Part shown: one piece after another, positions 1 to 6,171 of the stretch
Layout of the letters: each line of letters starts with the position of its first letter
Numbering within the stretch: position 1 is the first letter of the stretch
IMG/VR virus record: IMGVR_UViG_3300045051_000067
Coordinates: 1 to 29,306 of that record
Length of the DNA stretch: 29,306 bases
Reading direction: 5' to 3' (one strand)
Origin: a virus
Position numbers and translations under genes: made by a program
Notes under the pieces: model-generated
Database searches by the model: none
Told to the model about the DNA's origin: nothing
The model's input: only the letters and a program-made list of their open reading frames with translations

Positions 1-87
1 CAGTGCTGTGGAGTTAAGGTTGAGTATTATACTAAACCTGATAAAGTAAAAGAAACAAAGTATGGAAACACAGAGGTGGAAATTTAA
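1..87 (+). CDS. 3' end of an upstream gene (partial, unknown)
   Basis: Frame 1 is open from the window edge to a TAA at 85-87. The 28 visible residues include a Cys-Cys pair at the very start (QCCGV) and then a lysine-rich tail. The other two forward frames hit stops within the first 50 bases, so this is the only frame that could be the end of a gene entering the window. It would overlap the next start at 62 by 26 bases, longer than the 4-base overlaps typical here but comparable to the 14-base overlap at 865-878. The function cannot be told from this tail. The Cys pair could be the end of a zinc-binding motif, but that is a guess. Confidence 0.5.
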   Translation, partial: QCCGVKVEYYTKPDKVKETKYGNTEVEI

Positions 88-253
88 AAGGTTAGGTAAT
101 AACTGGTATCTTCTAAAAATAGAATCTATTGAACTATTTGAGGAACTATCTGAGTTAGAAGATAGGACCATACTAGAAGATGAGTTTGATGAATATATGA
201 TTGATAGTATTGAAGATTATGAGTTTGAGTTTCCTTTAAAGATTAAATTATGA
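62..253 (+). CDS. Small acidic protein, unknown function
   Basis: This encodes 63 residues. A short basic N-terminus (ETQRWKFKRLG) is followed by a very acidic body rich in Glu, Asp, Ile and Leu (ELSELEDRT, EDEFDEYM). There are no cysteines and no membrane segment. The stop overlaps the next start in an ATGA, so the two are probably translationally coupled. It belongs to the string of small genes upstream of the packaging block. I do not recognise a family. The charge makes it look like a small partner or regulatory protein, but nothing in the sequence fixes a role. Confidence 0.7.
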   Translation: METQRWKFKRLGNNWYLLKIESIELFEELSELEDRTILEDEFDEYMIDSIEDYEFEFPLKIKL

Positions 254-483
254 CAGACAAAATAAATTATAATAAAGTACCAGTTTTTTACTGTAAGAAG
301 TGTTTATCTTTATCAGTGTTTTCAGAAGATGCTGAGGAACCTTCAGAGGAAGGTAGAACTACAGATGAATTTAAATACTGTTTAAACTGTGGGGAACACC
401 ACATAGGAATAACAACTATATCTGTCTGGGATACAATGTATCAGGAGAAATATGGTATAAAATACTTGAATGAAACATTATGA
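250..483 (+). CDS. Zinc-ribbon-like small protein
   Basis: This is a 77-residue protein with two CxxC knuckles: Cys15-Lys-Lys-Cys18 and Cys44-Leu-Asn-Cys47-Gly, separated by an acidic, Ser/Glu-rich loop of about 25 residues. This is the layout of a zinc ribbon. Two histidines (H50, H51) follow the second knuckle. Zinc ribbons in small phage proteins usually act in nucleic-acid or protein binding, but the family is not specific enough to name a role. The gene starts inside an ATGA overlap with its predecessor and ends in another ATGA overlap with the next gene, so it sits inside one operon. The four-cysteine pattern is seen directly; metal binding is inferred. Confidence 0.75.
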   Translation: MTDKINYNKVPVFYCKKCLSLSVFSEDAEEPSEEGRTTDEFKYCLNCGEHHIGITTISVWDTMYQEKYGIKYLNETL

Positions 484-878
484 CAAACAATATTAAATGG
501 GTAAAAAGGGTAGTTACAAATGACTTTGATTTCTTTAAGGAATGGTTAAAGATAATTATATCTTATAGTCCACTTACAGATGCAGAGGCTAAGTTTGTAG
601 CAGCACTTCTTACCAAGAGACAGGAACTCAGGAAGGTTATATTGGATGAAGCAATATTAACTAAATTCTTATTTTCAAAGGAAGTAAAACATGAGATTAT
701 TAAAATGATTGAAATGAAGGATATACAACAATTTGAAAATATGGCATCTAATCTTAGAGGGAAGGGTGTAATTGGGGAAGGTAATATTATTAACCCTGCT
801 TATATCCCACCAATAGAAAATGATTTTAAAGAGTTTTCAATAGGATTTAGAATAATTAAGACAGATGATAAGGGATAA
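480..878 (+). CDS. Possible winged-helix-type small phage protein
   Basis: This encodes 132 residues, mostly helical in character. The stretch from about residue 33 to 97 reads as 'LTDAEAKFVAALL... FLFSKEVKHEII... ENMASNLRGKGVI'. A helical LT..E..... start, a short [FL]FS.EV...I turn and a final N.....L..KGVI helix resemble winged helix-turn-helix proteins that are common in Bacteroidota phages. If that is right, it binds DNA and could regulate transcription or take part in initiation. The C-terminal 35 residues (INPAYIPP...) are likely extended. The gene starts in an ATGA overlap and its end overlaps the next gene by 14 bases. The HTH reading comes from pattern only and could be wrong; a plain helical structural protein is the alternative. 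Confidence 0.6.
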   Translation: MTNNIKWVKRVVTNDFDFFKEWLKIIISYSPLTDAEAKFVAALLTKRQELRKVILDEAILTKFLFSKEVKHEIIKMIEMKDIQQFENMASNLRGKGVIGEGNIINPAYIPPIENDFKEFSIGFRIIKTDDKG

Positions 879-1116
879 TAGAATTGATAAGTTAGTTAAT
901 CAAGTAGCTACTGAGTTTAATGTATCTGAGAAAGAGATAGAAGATATAGTAGATGCTGAAGGGTATTTTATTAGAAAGACTATTCAGGCTATCCCTTATA
1001 AAGAAATGTCATTAGAAGAATATAGAAATACTAAAAAGAACTTTAACTTACCAGGATTGTGTAAGTTATATACCTCAGAAAGAGGATTTATTAATATAAA
1101 CAAATTAGGAGAATGA
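865..1116 (+). CDS. Small conserved phage protein, unknown function
   Basis: This encodes 83 residues. The N-terminal half (IDKLVNQVATEFNVSEKEIEDIV...FIRKTI) has the look of a widespread small phage protein in Bacteroidota phages: a helix, a 'FN(V/I)S..E.E.IV' turn and a second helix, then a 'LP.L.KLY' segment near the C-terminus (residues 62-69 here, LPGLCKLY). I recognise the pattern but not an established function. The start at 865 lies 14 bases inside the previous gene; no later ATG would keep the helical N-terminus, so this start is preferred. The stop overlaps the next start by ATGA. Confidence 0.7.
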   Translation: MIRDNRIDKLVNQVATEFNVSEKEIEDIVDAEGYFIRKTIQAIPYKEMSLEEYRNTKKNFNLPGLCKLYTSERGFININKLGE

Positions 1117-1541
1117 AAAAAGAAATTAATGCAATTCCACTATATGATGGAATATTTGTAACAGCTTTAAAAAAGAAAGTAACTGAAGGTGGTGTAATTA
1201 CAGATGCTTTAAATGAATATCAAGAAAGACAGAGGGTTATTATTACAGGTACACAGTGCCCTCCAGAAATCATGAAGGATGATATTGTAGTGCTTAATTT
1301 AGAACCAGGAATTTCTAGGTTTGTGAGATTAAAATATAATAAGGACAGTTTAAAGTCTGATATTAATGGAATTATACCTATTGAATATGTCTTTCCAATA
1401 AAGATATTTAATGGTGTTGAATATATGTTGATTACTCCTAGGGATATTGACTTTATTATTCCTGTTAATGATGAACACTTTACTTTGGAGGAAAGACTAG
1501 AAAATAAAGATATTATAACTGGTATTCCTATTGTTAAATAA
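1113..1541 (+). CDS. GroES/gp31-like co-chaperonin (probable)
   Basis: This 142-residue protein has the strand order of the GroES family. 'IPLYDGIFVTAL' (residues 8-19) matches the opening PL.D.i.V strand. 'VTEGGVIT' (23-30) occupies the position of the mobile loop that docks into GroEL and keeps the Gly-Gly-hydrophobic core. 'RVIITGT' (41-47) matches the GEVLAVG strand, 'MKDDIVVLNLEPG' (54-66) matches the vkvGD.V strand, and 'GVEYMLITPRDIDFII' (101-116) matches the closing eyl.i...DI.a strand. About 35 extra residues sit between the last two elements, and a 25-residue tail follows, so it is longer than host GroES (about 95 residues), as phage gp31-type proteins are. It would cap host GroEL, probably to fold the capsid or another large virion protein. 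It is followed 14 bases later by an Hsp20-like gene. The fold call is by eye; a lid-less beta-barrel is the alternative. Confidence 0.68.
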   Translation: MKKEINAIPLYDGIFVTALKKKVTEGGVITDALNEYQERQRVIITGTQCPPEIMKDDIVVLNLEPGISRFVRLKYNKDSLKSDINGIIPIEYVFPIKIFNGVEYMLITPRDIDFIIPVNDEHFTLEERLENKDIITGIPIVK

Positions 1542-1555
1542 TTAAAAGAAGAGTT

Positions 1556-1843
1556 ATGGATTTTTATTTTAATGCTATAAATTATTCAATTGAGGAAAAT
1601 GATAGGGTTATTATTTATCACTACCCAATTCCAGGTGTAGATGCCAAAGATATTATAATAAAAGTAAAAAATACTAAATTTACCGTAGACATTCCTACTT
1701 CAGAATTTATGCACGCAAGGGGTTTTTGTACTCCACTAAGTTTTAAAATTACTAAAGATAGTGTAAAAGTATGGGTAGAAAATGGAGTATTATTTGTTGA
1801 AGTAACAAAACCAGAAGATTATGAATTTGAAATTAAATTATAA
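1556..1843 (+). CDS. Hsp20-like small heat-shock protein
   Basis: This 95-residue protein is almost only an alpha-crystallin domain. 'YHYPIPGVDAKDIIIKVKN' (21-39) corresponds to the 'PGv.keDI.v.ve.' opening strands. 'PLSFKITKDSVKVWVENGVLFVEV' (60-83) corresponds to the '.F.lp..vd...i.A...NGVL.v..' closing strands, with the diagnostic NGVL at 76-79. The C-terminal Ile-Lys-Leu recalls the I-x-I/V anchor of small heat-shock proteins. It lacks the long N-terminal arm, so it may form small oligomers. The family holds unfolding proteins in a refoldable state without ATP. A TTAAAAGAAGAG leader sits 2 bases before the start, and the stop overlaps the next gene as TAATG. Position beside the GroES-like gene points to a phage folding module. 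A generic p23/CS-fold protein is the alternative. Confidence 0.7.
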   Translation: MDFYFNAINYSIEENDRVIIYHYPIPGVDAKDIIIKVKNTKFTVDIPTSEFMHARGFCTPLSFKITKDSVKVWVENGVLFVEVTKPEDYEFEIKL

Positions 1844-2124
1844 TGGCAAAGTATAGAGGTAAACCAATAGAAATTGATGCCTGGTTAGTAGAGGATATTC
1901 TCTGGGCAGCAGAACATTCTTGGAATAGTCTTCCAGAAGAAATAGTTAATGCTTATAATAAAGGTGGTTGGGTGTTTTTAACAGATGGTACAATCCACAT
2001 TCCAACACCAGAAGGAGTAGTTGTAGCATATTCAGGAGATTTTATTATCAGAGATATTCATGGCAAGTTTAAACCAATTAGCCCAGATAGATTCTGGGAG
2101 TTATATGAGAGGGTTGAGGAGTAA
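1843..2124 (+). CDS. PGDYG-like conserved phage protein
   Basis: This 93-residue protein follows a pattern found in many unrelated phages: an N-terminal 'YR.KP..I.A' (here YRGKPIEIDAW, residues 4-14), a middle 'IPTPEG...A..GDFIIR' (IHIPTPEGVVVAYSGDFIIRD) and an end 'G.F.P..PD.FW..YE.VE'. The core [PSY]GD[YFW]I[IV] motif is what names the PGDYG-type family; here it reads SGDFII. The family is common in phage genomes and has no settled function that I know. The gene is locked into the operon by a TAATG overlap on both sides. Confidence 0.75.
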   Translation: MAKYRGKPIEIDAWLVEDILWAAEHSWNSLPEEIVNAYNKGGWVFLTDGTIHIPTPEGVVVAYSGDFIIRDIHGKFKPISPDRFWELYERVEE

Positions 2125-2384
2125 TGGTAGAAATAGTAAGATCATATAATAAACGCATTAAAGGGAAGCTTAATCACTTTCAAAAGGATGATTTTGTGAG
2201 ACTAGGGTTAGGTGAGTACTACTGGTGTCCAAAAGATAAACTAGATATTGAGGAATTAAAGGGGAAACTTGTAGAAATAATGCGTAAAGAAGGGTTTATA
2301 TTCTTTGATAATATTGAGTATAAGGTGAAGTTTAAGTTTGGATGCTTACATGAGTTTGCTGTGCAATTTCACCACATCCTTTGA
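2124..2384 (+). CDS. Hypothetical protein
   Basis: This encodes 86 residues, basic at the N-terminus (RSYNKRIKGK) and rich in Phe, Tyr and Lys throughout. It carries single Cys residues at about 35 and 74 and a His-rich C-terminus (HEFAVQFHH). No membrane segment is evident and I recognise no family. It is the last gene of the first operon: a new Bacteroidota-type promoter begins at its 3' end, with the -33 TTTG overlapping the final codons and the stop. Confidence 0.65.
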   Translation: MVEIVRSYNKRIKGKLNHFQKDDFVRLGLGEYYWCPKDKLDIEELKGKLVEIMRKEGFIFFDNIEYKVKFKFGCLHEFAVQFHHIL

Positions 2385-2410
2385 ATTCAATAATTTATTT
2401 AGTATATTTG
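2380..2410 (+). promoter_or_regulatory. Bacteroidota-type promoter (best match in window)
   Basis: TTTG at 2380-2383, a 19-base spacer, then TATATTTG at 2403-2410 match the TTTG-N19-TAnnTTTG consensus of the primary sigma factor in Bacteroides. Transcription would begin near 2417 and read through the 98-residue gene and the tRNA. A 7-base inverted repeat (TTATTTA 2395-2401, TAAATAA 2421-2427) flanks the -7 box and may be chance in AT-rich DNA. Confidence 0.75.
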
Positions 2411-2426
2411 CAAAAAATAGTAAATA

Positions 2427-2723
2427 ATGTTATTAGAAGAAGATATATTAGACTTGGGATTTACAAAGGAAGATTATAGTACTGCCGCAATCCAGTACTA
2501 TATCTTCATTGTAAGTAGAGCTACGGATATACAGTCTGATGCTCATAATGATTACATATTAAAAGTAGATAATGCTGATGATAATCCTCATCAATTATCT
2601 GCCAAATTAAGACTAGGAAGTCATTACAATTTAAATACTAATGGTTGGATGGGTACATTTACTGATAAAGATCATTTGTATGATGTACTTATGAAGATGA
2701 TTAGATGGGATATAACACATTAA
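2427..2723 (+). CDS. Small protein under its own promoter, unknown function
   Basis: This encodes 98 residues. The N-terminus (LLEEDILDLGFTKEDYS) is acidic and helical; the rest is rich in Asp, Asn and Tyr and ends 'HLYDVLMKMIRWDITH'. The opening 'L.EEDIL.LGF' and the closing 'L..VL' helix recall small phage and bacterial proteins that pair a short acidic helix with a beta-sheet, but I cannot name the family. It has its own strong promoter about 20 bases upstream and is followed by the tRNA, so the three form one transcription unit, perhaps continuing into the nuclease and terminase genes. Confidence 0.65.
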   Translation: MLLEEDILDLGFTKEDYSTAAIQYYIFIVSRATDIQSDAHNDYILKVDNADDNPHQLSAKLRLGSHYNLNTNGWMGTFTDKDHLYDVLMKMIRWDITH

Positions 2724-2761
2724 TAAGTTACCACCTCAGGCAAGTATTAATTAAAAGGTTT

Positions 2762-2787
2762 TATAGGTTGTACCTTAACAGCCTATA
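2762..2787 (+). other. 9-bp hairpin just 5' of the tRNA
   Basis: TATAGGTTG (2762-2770) pairs with CAGCCTATA (2779-2787) over nine positions, with one G-U wobble and an 8-base loop. It ends one base before the tRNA acceptor stem. There is no U run behind it, so it is not a classical terminator. A processing signal for tRNA 5' maturation is the likelier role, by inference. Confidence 0.5.
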
Positions 2788-2788
2788 T

Positions 2789-2875
2789 GGAGGGTAGGTA
2801 AATATTGGGTTGTTACGGTAACCTGCTAAGTTATTCTGTGTAAAAGCAGTTAGAGTTCAATTCTCTAATCCTCCG
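2789..2875 (+). tRNA. tRNA-Ser(GCU)
   Basis: All arms can be folded by hand. The acceptor is GGAGGGT (2789-2795) with ATCCTCC (2868-2874), one G-U pair included. The D arm is GTAA/TTAC around an 11-base loop holding GGG. The anticodon stem is GTAAC/GTTAT around the loop CTGCTAA, with GCT at 2825-2827. A long variable arm CTGT/GCAG (2836-2849) marks a class II tRNA. The T arm TAGAG/CTCTA surrounds TTCAATT. Discriminator G2875 is the serine identity base. CCA is not encoded. Odd points: the base after the acceptor stem (normally U8) is A, and the D arm is short. It would decode AGU and AGC, both common in the fibre genes of this window. Confidence 0.85.
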
Positions 2876-2895
2876 CAATATTAAAAGAAGAAGAT

Positions 2896-3282
2896 ATGGG
2901 TTTAATGTATGGAATTATAATTTTATTAGCTTTAGTTGTTGGAGTTTTAGTTGGTAAGATCTCAGTTGATAAATCAAAAAATACTAATAAGATAAAGGAA
3001 CTTACAGATAACTACTCAAAATTACTATCCCAGAAAAAATCTTCTGAAGTAAGATTAGGCCAAATATCGGAAAACTTAGCACCATTCTTAAAAGATTTTA
3101 AATATAATCCTAAAGAAGCACACTTTATTGGGATGCCTATTGATTATATCATATTTGAAGAGGATAAAGTTGTTTTCCTTGAAGTAAAATCTGGGGGATC
3201 TAGATTAAGTTCAAAACAATCTAATATTAAAAGGTTGATTAAAGAGGGTAAAATACTTTGGGATGAAATGAGAGTTAATTAA
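2896..3282 (+). CDS. Membrane-anchored PD-(D/E)xK nuclease, Holliday-junction-resolvase-related
   Basis: This encodes 128 residues. Residues 3-20 form one hydrophobic membrane segment (LMYGIIILLALVVGVLVG), followed by a Lys-rich linker with coiled-coil character (25-50). The C-terminal nuclease part holds 'RLGQISENLAPFL' (53-65), 'FIGMPIDYIIF' with D83, and 'VVFLEVKSG' with E96 and K98, the D...ExK signature. 'SSKQSNIKRLI' follows. This layout matches Endonuc_Holl (COG4741), described as predicted secreted or anchored endonucleases distantly related to archaeal Holliday-junction resolvase. It would cut branched DNA, perhaps at the inner membrane face, either to clear junctions before packaging or to attack host DNA. 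A TTAAAAGAAGAAG leader precedes the start. The terminase genes follow directly. Confidence 0.75.
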   Translation: MGLMYGIIILLALVVGVLVGKISVDKSKNTNKIKELTDNYSKLLSQKKSSEVRLGQISENLAPFLKDFKYNPKEAHFIGMPIDYIIFEEDKVVFLEVKSGGSRLSSKQSNIKRLIKEGKILWDEMRVN

Positions 3283-3293
3283 AAGAAGAAGAG

Positions 3294-3848
3294 ATGAATT
3301 TATTTGAATTTGATAAAATTAAATATATGGTACACCCAACCGAAGAGGCTTTATTACTTAAAGTCTTTTCTGATATATGGAAGAGAGATAAATCTAAAGA
3401 TAAAGTTATAGCACTTAGGGAATTGGGATTTGTGTGGTTTTATTGTGATGTTAAATCACCACATTTAACTATGGAAGAACCTGATAAAACTAAGGAGATT
3501 ATAAAGGATTTAGACCTACCTAAAGAGTGGAAGAAGGATAAAGTTATTGATGCTGCCATAAACTACTATAACTCACATAAGAGTAAGATAGAGGAAATGT
3601 ATGAAGGGGCTTTAATGGTGGCTCAAACTATTACTGAGGTTTGTAAGAACTCCAGGGAGTATATTACAACTTCTGAAGATAAAATAGCAGCAGCACAGAA
3701 ATTAAATGCTATGTTGAAGGAGCTTCCTACTTCTATGGAGAAGTTGAAGGCTGCTGAACAACAACACTTAAAAGAAATAGATGATAAATCTGGTAAGAAG
3801 AAGGGTAGCCAGACTTACAATACTTATGAGGATATGCAACTAACATAA
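3294..3848 (+). CDS. Terminase-adjacent protein, possible small terminase subunit
   Basis: This encodes 184 residues, mostly helical. An N-terminal hydrophobic/aromatic part (residues 1-60, with 'LRELGFVWFYCD') is followed by helices rich in Lys and Glu (75-165) and a basic, polar tail (KSGKKKGSQ). Its stop overlaps the start of the large terminase as TAATG, so both are made together. Small terminase subunits are commonly encoded just upstream of the large one and are helical and oligomeric, which makes this the natural candidate. I see no clear helix-turn-helix, and small subunits are poorly conserved in crAss-like phages, so the role is inference from position. The start has a TTAAAAGAAGAAGAG leader directly before the ATG. 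Confidence 0.55.
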   Translation: MNLFEFDKIKYMVHPTEEALLLKVFSDIWKRDKSKDKVIALRELGFVWFYCDVKSPHLTMEEPDKTKEIIKDLDLPKEWKKDKVIDAAINYYNSHKSKIEEMYEGALMVAQTITEVCKNSREYITTSEDKIAAAQKLNAMLKELPTSMEKLKAAEQQHLKEIDDKSGKKKGSQTYNTYEDMQLT

Positions 3849-6136
3849 TGGAAGTATTACACTTAAATACATATCAAACACCTTTAACTACTGAATTAAA
3901 AGAAACACTACCAAGAGAGGTCTGGGAAGAAATAACAGAACTACTTAGTAGTGTATTATTTATAAAAAATATTACATCTCCAGAGGAGGTTAGAGGTTTT
4001 GCTAAGGATAGACCTAAAGATAAAACAGGTAAAATAATTGTAGACTTATCTAATCCTCATATATTGGAGGATATGAATTTCTTTAGGGAAAGAGCTTTAT
4101 TTCATGAAAAGAATAAATGCTATACCTTACTAAGACCTAATCCTAACCCTAAATCAGAGTTTGGATTATTCTGGAAAGAGGAAATAAGGAGATGGAAAGA
4201 GGGATTAGTTAGACCTTCAGATGGGGAATGGATACCTGGATATTATTATTTTTACTTGAACTATTGTCCAATTTGGTTAAATGAGGTAGTAGAAGATAAT
4301 GGTACTAAGAAAAAAGCAGAAAGGTTAAGGGCATTTCCTAAAGTATGGTTAGGTGATTACTTATTTTTTCACTATTTTGATCAAGCCAGAACTAATGGTA
4401 ATCATGTTAAGATGTTGAAAACTAGAGGTATAGGCGCAAGTTTTAAATTTGCATCAATTACTCCATGCAATATGTTTACACAATCTGGATTACCAAACTT
4501 CCATTTAGCCTCAGATAAAACTTTCTTGGAGGGAGAGAAAGGTGTTTTTGGTAAGATACTAGATAACTTAGACTGGATTGGATCAGAGACTCCATTCCCT
4601 AGAATGCGCCTTATAAACAGACTTTCTGATATGGAGGTGCAATTAGGTTACTTAGATGAATATGGTAGGCGTAGAGGCTTAAAATCATCCGTATTTGGCA
4701 TATCCTTAAAGGATAACCCCGACAAAGCTAGGGGTGTAAGAGGTCCGCTAATTCACTATGAAGAAGATGGTTTATTTAAACAGTTAGAAAAAGCATGGAA
4801 TGTTAACAGAAAAGCTGTTGAGGATGGAGACAATGTCTACGGAATTTTGGCAGCAGCAGGAACAGGCGGGGTTGAAGGTGCTGATTTTGAGGGATCTGAG
4901 AAATTATTTAGGAACCCTTTAGCTTATAACATTTATGGAATTCCAAATGTTTTTGATAAAAACCAAGAGGGTAATGTTAAGTGTGGATTCTTCTGGGGGG
5001 CATACTTAAATAGAGCAAATTGTTATGATCCTGTTAATGGGGAGCCTGATGTAATTAAAGCACTAATTGAGATTTTGATGGACAGATACTTAGTAAAGTA
5101 TAATTCATCTGATCCAATGGCAATTACACAAAAAAAAGCAGAAGAATGTATAACTCCTGCTGAGGCAGTTATGAGAACCACAGGAACTATATTCCCAGTA
5201 TCCGAATTAAAAGATTATCTCGAAGATATTAAAATGCAAGGGGTTAGATTCTTTGATGGGCATTATGTTGGAGACTTAGTAAATAATAATGGAGAAATAA
5301 AATGGGAAGTTAATGCAAATAAATATCCCATTAGGACATATAGAGTACCTTCTGATAACTTAGAGGGGTGCTTAGAAATATTTGAGCAACCTAAACTTGG
5401 CAAAAATAATCTCCCAATACAAGGTAGATATGGGTTGGCAGTTGACCCTATTACAGATGATTCTGGAACCTCATTAGGATCAATATTAGTATTTGACTTT
5501 TTCCTTGATACAATTGTAGCAGAATACACAGGTAGACCAAAGTTCGCCAATGACTTCTATGAAATATGTAGGAGGTTAGGACTTTACTATAACGGTAAGA
5601 TATTATATGAAAACAACTTGAAGGGGTTATATACTTACTTTAGTCAACAGGGTTGTTTATACTTACTAGCAGCAAACCCAGAGATACTCAAGGATCAGGA
5701 TATGATGAGGAAGGGTAACTATGGTAATAAATCACTTGGAGTTCATGCTACTGCTGAAATAAACTCTTATGGTAGAAGGCTTATTAGAGACTGGTTACTA
5801 ACTATAGCTCACCCCAACTATCAAAAAACTGATGATGAGGGTAATATTGTTGGGGAAGTATTAAATATGCACCTAATAAGAAGTACTGCATTGGTAGAGG
5901 AGTTAATAGCCTGGAATGCTGATGGTAACTTTGATAGGGTAAGTGCACTTGGAATACTTATGATATTAAGAGAGGAGCATAAAAAGTTCATTGATAACTA
6001 CCTTGATGCAAGTAACACTACCAAATCAGTAGTAAATGATGATTATTTTACTAAAAACTATGATATAAAACATGGAAAGGGTTTTAGCTATGAGGAGACT
6101 CAGAGGCTTATGAAGCAATACTTTTCTAAACCATAA
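3848..6136 (+). CDS. terL: Terminase large subunit (DNA packaging ATPase-nuclease)
   Basis: This encodes 762 residues. It pumps the genome into the prohead through the portal and cuts concatemers. The ATPase part shows a Walker A-like loop 'KTRGIGASF' (191-199), a Walker B-like strand ending in acids 'LIHYEED' (301-307), and a following 'AAAGTGG' (335-341) in the place of the coupling motif. The RNase H-like nuclease shows 'AVDPITDDSGT' with D533, 'ILYENN' with E588, and 'DGNFDRVSALG' with D692 and D696 near the C-terminus: three acidic sites in the order expected for metal binding. The N-terminal 180 residues are a long extension before the ATPase. The length, at the long end for large terminases, fits crAss-like phages. 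It is followed by a new promoter and the portal gene, the usual order. Confidence 0.92.
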   Translation: MEVLHLNTYQTPLTTELKETLPREVWEEITELLSSVLFIKNITSPEEVRGFAKDRPKDKTGKIIVDLSNPHILEDMNFFRERALFHEKNKCYTLLRPNPNPKSEFGLFWKEEIRRWKEGLVRPSDGEWIPGYYYFYLNYCPIWLNEVVEDNGTKKKAERLRAFPKVWLGDYLFFHYFDQARTNGNHVKMLKTRGIGASFKFASITPCNMFTQSGLPNFHLASDKTFLEGEKGVFGKILDNLDWIGSETPFPRMRLINRLSDMEVQLGYLDEYGRRRGLKSSVFGISLKDNPDKARGVRGPLIHYEEDGLFKQLEKAWNVNRKAVEDGDNVYGILAAAGTGGVEGADFEGSEKLFRNPLAYNIYGIPNVFDKNQEGNVKCGFFWGAYLNRANCYDPVNGEPDVIKALIEILMDRYLVKYNSSDPMAITQKKAEECITPAEAVMRTTGTIFPVSELKDYLEDIKMQGVRFFDGHYVGDLVNNNGEIKWEVNANKYPIRTYRVPSDNLEGCLEIFEQPKLGKNNLPIQGRYGLAVDPITDDSGTSLGSILVFDFFLDTIVAEYTGRPKFANDFYEICRRLGLYYNGKILYENNLKGLYTYFSQQGCLYLLAANPEILKDQDMMRKGNYGNKSLGVHATAEINSYGRRLIRDWLLTIAHPNYQKTDDEGNIVGEVLNMHLIRSTALVEELIAWNADGNFDRVSALGILMILREEHKKFIDNYLDASNTTKSVVNDDYFTKNYDIKHGKGFSYEETQRLMKQYFSKP

Positions 6137-6144
6137 ATATTAAT

Positions 6145-6152
6145 TATCTTTG
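6145..6152 (+). promoter_or_regulatory. Promoter -7 box for the portal operon
   Basis: TATCTTTG fits the TAnnTTTG box and is followed by a short AT leader to the portal start at 6172. The expected -33 position (about 6122-6125) reads TTTT instead of TTTG, so the upstream element is weak and the promoter is less certain than the one at 2380. Confidence 0.55.
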
Positions 6153-6171
6153 CAAACTATACTATTACTAT

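Noticed and set aside
2724-2788. A second tRNA upstream of the tRNA-Ser
   Set aside because: No T-loop TTC motif or acceptor pairing can be found; only the 9-base hairpin is supported.
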